Shown here piece by piece: positions 60,966 to 64,000 of a stretch of 64,000 bases of DNA. The position numbers and the translations under genes were made by a program. The number at the start of each line of letters is the position of its first letter. Within the stretch, counting starts at the first letter, position 1. The stretch comes from Thermoplasmata archaeon. GTDB taxonomy: Archaea > Thermoplasmatota > Thermoplasmata > Halarchaeoplasmatales > Halarchaeoplasmataceae. The notes under the pieces are model-generated. The model was given only the letters and a program-made list of their open reading frames with translations. It was not told the DNA's origin and searched no databases. The stretch spans positions 1-64,000 of the forward strand of contig PUNK01000071.1 of NCBI GenBank assembly GCA_003552585.1. Direction: 5' to 3'.

Positions 60966-61709
60966 ATGCCTTATGAAAGACATTTGGAAGGAAAAACAGC
61001 AATCATAACAGGAGCAAGTTCTGGCATTGGAAAAGAGATATCATTGAAGCTGGGAGAAGAAGGATGTAAGTTAGTGATCTGTGCTAGAAGCGAAAATAAA
61101 CTTAAAACGCTGAAAGATAAACTTGACAATAAAATGGATGTATTGGTGGTTCCCACCGATGTTAGGGTAGAAGAACAGGTCAAGACAATGGTCCAGGATG
61201 CTGCAAAATATTTTGGAGATATAGATATATTAATTAACAATGCAGGTGTAATCCGATATGGCGAGATAGAACATTTTTCAACTGAAGATTACAAAACTGT
61301 GATGGAAACCAACGTTGATGGAACATTTTACGTCACTAGGGAGGCGCTGCCTTACATCAAGAAAAGGAAGGGAAACATAGTTTTCGTAGGAAGCTTCGAT
61401 TCGAATCATCCTCGTTCTCTTAACCCGATATATGCTGCATCTAAATGGTGGGTAAAGGGTTTTGCTCACAGTATAGAAGCTGTGTTTGGACAAGAAGGTG
61501 TAGGTGTTACACTTATAAATCCTTCTGAAGTAAGAACGGGAATACCTGCTGAAGATGGTTTGAGTTACAAGGAAAAATTCAAAGAAGGCGAGGTCATCGA
61601 ACCGGAAGAGATTGCAGAAATTGTGGCTTTCTCTCTCAAACGCTCAGCGTCCACAACACTAAGTCAGATAGATATCTACAGACGAAATAAATTAAGCGAC
61701 TTCTTTTGA
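60966..61709 (+). CDS. Short-chain dehydrogenase/reductase
   Basis: GASSGIGKEI; NNAGV; YAASKWW. Confidence 0.93.
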   Translation: MPYERHLEGKTAIITGASSGIGKEISLKLGEEGCKLVICARSENKLKTLKDKLDNKMDVLVVPTDVRVEEQVKTMVQDAAKYFGDIDILINNAGVIRYGEIEHFSTEDYKTVMETNVDGTFYVTREALPYIKKRKGNIVFVGSFDSNHPRSLNPIYAASKWWVKGFAHSIEAVFGQEGVGVTLINPSEVRTGIPAEDGLSYKEKFKEGEVIEPEEIAEIVAFSLKRSASTTLSQIDIYRRNKLSDFF

Positions 61710-61739
61710 GAAATTAATATCTTTTTATTCGACCAAATA

Positions 61740-63647
61740 TTACTTTCTTTCCTTCGTCGCTCCGATATCTTCTGCAACATCCTGGAGATCAAGCCTTTTG
61801 AGAGTGTTCTTCAACGGGATCCCTTCCTCGTCCCAGCCTCTTACGTCATAGTACCTGTCGAGTTCTTCTTCGAACTCCCTTCTTGAGAGGGTTTCTCCCT
61901 CGGTCGGCCCGTATAAAACCTTGTCTTCGAAGAACCGGTCTGGAAGTCGATCGTCCTTGCGTCCGAACCCTTCTCTGATGTTGAAAGCTTTGGAGAGGTT
62001 GTAAACTCTTTCACCGGCTTTTAAGAACTCGGAAAGATCCATATCAAAACCAGTAACTGCATTGACCAGTTCCAGTTGACCCTCATCGACCATCAAACCT
62101 CTTGAGAATTTACAAAGACCGGTCATATCGTAAAGGGTCATCAAATCCTCCATGGACTTCAGTGCGAAGGCTTTCCCCCTCAATTTTGTGCGGTCGTAAT
62201 CCTCGAAGTTCCAGTAGTCGCCTCCCATCTCGAGGGCGTATAAACATGAGGTCAGATGATCTGCACCTCTCGGAGCGACTGCGAAGGCTAGGGCCATACC
62301 TTTCACTCCCCGTACTTCGAAACCCGCAGGTGGCATACCCTTCACATGTATAGCGAACTTCTCAGAACCCTGGCCCACTTTTTTGCAGGCTTCATAAACA
62401 CCGTCGCCTAAAAGTTCTCCCAGTTCACCTTCTTTGTAAGCCAACCTTCTAAGGGCTTCCAACATGGCTTCGGCGTTACCGAATACCAGATCCAAGTCCG
62501 TGTCAATCATACCTTTTTCGTACGCCTCCATGGCCCATGCGATGGCGATCCCGGCAGATATCGTATCCAATCCTAAATTGTCGCACATCTCATTGGCTTT
62601 CGCAACGGCTTCTATAGAATCGACCTCACAAGCGCCTCCGAAGGAGTAGAGCGTTTCATACTCTGGTCCATCGACCTCTATATCTCCATAGGGTGTATCT
62701 TCTGCCACAAAGTACTGACTGCAGGGCTTGGTACAGAATGGACAGGGTCTCCTTCCCTGTCTGTACTCGTGGACCCAGTAGCGTGGGTTCAACTCGATCC
62801 TCCCTTCGGGATCCTCCAGTCTATCGTAAGCTCTTTTGAAGTAACCCGCCTGCCAGTTCCTGGTCGGGAAGCAGCCGTAAACTTTGTTCTTGGCCGCCAT
62901 GGCTTCTCCGGTACCGTAATTCATTTGGTCTTCCGGGCTGAAGCTATCATCGGCAGTTTCACCCTTTCCAGTGGTTATCTTCCGCCATTTTTTGTTCAGT
63001 TCATCCAGCTCGTCTTTGTTCTCGACGGGAACTTCCTTCGTTCCTCTTACTGCGATAGCCTTCAGGTTCTTTGAACCCATGACCGCACCTCCACCTCCCT
63101 TTCCTGCCTGTCGATCCTCGCACTCTATGGACGATATCTTTGAAAGTTTCTCTCCGGCTGGACCGATGACTGCAGTAGAAAATCTTTCGTATTCTTCCTT
63201 GATCTTCTTATCGGTTTCTCGGTTATCGAGACCCCACAGATGCTCAGCATCGACCAACTTTACATCGTCATCTTTGATCACGATCATTGTGGGCTTCTCT
63301 GCTTTACCTTTGACCACCAACACGTCGTATCCCGCTCTTTTTAGATGATTGCCCAGCTTTGCCCCCACTATGGTTTTACCGTATCCTCCTGTTTGTGGTG
63401 CCTTAAAACCGAAGGTGGTTTTAGAGCCCGTGGGTATCTTCGGTCCTACGAGGTTGCCCGGTGCGACCACCAGAACGTTATCCGGTCCCAGCGGGTCGGT
63501 GCCCGGCTCGATCTCATCGTAAATTATCTTGGTTGTAAAACCAGCCCCCCCTATGTATTTTCTAAGAAAGTCATCGGATAGTTCTTTTATTTTTATCTCT
63601 CCGTTGGTCAAATCAACTTCTAGAATTTTTTTCCAGTATCCCGACAT
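61740..63647 (-). CDS. Aldehyde:ferredoxin oxidoreductase family tungstoenzyme
   Basis: GYWKKILEVDLTNGEIK; RQAGKGGGGAVMGSKNLKAI; CPFCTKPCS; C-terminal domain DMTGLCKF. Confidence 0.95.
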   Translation of the reverse strand: MSGYWKKILEVDLTNGEIKIKELSDDFLRKYIGGAGFTTKIIYDEIEPGTDPLGPDNVLVVAPGNLVGPKIPTGSKTTFGFKAPQTGGYGKTIVGAKLGNHLKRAGYDVLVVKGKAEKPTMIVIKDDDVKLVDAEHLWGLDNRETDKKIKEEYERFSTAVIGPAGEKLSKISSIECEDRQAGKGGGGAVMGSKNLKAIAVRGTKEVPVENKDELDELNKKWRKITTGKGETADDSFSPEDQMNYGTGEAMAAKNKVYGCFPTRNWQAGYFKRAYDRLEDPEGRIELNPRYWVHEYRQGRRPCPFCTKPCSQYFVAEDTPYGDIEVDGPEYETLYSFGGACEVDSIEAVAKANEMCDNLGLDTISAGIAIAWAMEAYEKGMIDTDLDLVFGNAEAMLEALRRLAYKEGELGELLGDGVYEACKKVGQGSEKFAIHVKGMPPAGFEVRGVKGMALAFAVAPRGADHLTSCLYALEMGGDYWNFEDYDRTKLRGKAFALKSMEDLMTLYDMTGLCKFSRGLMVDEGQLELVNAVTGFDMDLSEFLKAGERVYNLSKAFNIREGFGRKDDRLPDRFFEDKVLYGPTEGETLSRREFEEELDRYYDVRGWDEEGIPLKNTLKRLDLQDVAEDIGATKERK

Positions 63648-64000
63648 GCTATCTACCGAGACTGTGAACTGTTATGGTATATTTAAAATCGATGGATAAA
63701 CATGTCGACATATTTTTCTAACCATAGCATGTTTTGTTTACTAGAGGATGGTCATCAACTTTTCAGTTGAAGATATCCATATTGTAGCTCAAGTTGTTAA
63801 ATTTTATTTTCAAAATAATTATAAATACTCCCATCTCTATGTAGTAAATATGAAACAAAACAGCAGAATTGTAAGAACCGCATACGACCTCTCAAGCCTT
63901 CTGTCAACCTATGGGGTTTGCTAAGAGAGTAGATAGAAACCTTGAAACCATTTCCTTTTTTAAATTTTATTATCCTCACTAAACGAATCATTTTGTATTA

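Noticed and set aside
62102-63581. Plus-strand ORFs antisense to the AOR gene
   Set aside because: Shadow ORFs in a GC-rich gene; AOR reading frame is complete with cofactor motifs.

Overview
Archaeal (euryarchaeal, possibly Thermoplasmatota-like; lineage is inference) chromosomal window, densely coding, no CRISPR array and no intact transposase seen. Main blocks: TetR/ABC and GyrI-like genes with palindromic operators; PiT phosphate permease; Lhr helicase and archaeal LonB; a TrmB-like regulator divergent from a tetraether-lipid operon (radical SAM Tes-like, ferredoxin, geranylgeranyl reductase); thermosome; an 8-gene Mrp/Mbh-type antiporter module without hydrogenase genes and with a structured leader; an oxygen-defence/iron island (rubrerythrins, rubredoxin, peroxiredoxins, superoxide reductases, ferritin) that includes a frameshifted desulfoferrodoxin; KorAB-like oxidoreductase; PurL/PurS; a pdhAFXB-like dye-linked proline dehydrogenase cluster; bacterial-type GyrB/GyrA; tRNA-Arg(TCT); an intron-containing tRNA-Trp(CCA) whose intron reads as a C/D guide RNA; a run of hairpins ending in a partial copy of the tRNA-Trp 3' end; three tandem giant P-loop ATPase-TPR paralogs with an unusual domain between Walker A and Walker B; a UspA remnant, an SDR and an aldehyde:ferredoxin oxidoreductase. 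Best candidates for something new: the ATPase-TPR triplet with its adjoining hairpin array, the Mrp leader RNA, and the putative operator in front of the tetraether-lipid operon. All calls come from reading the sequence; no database search was run.
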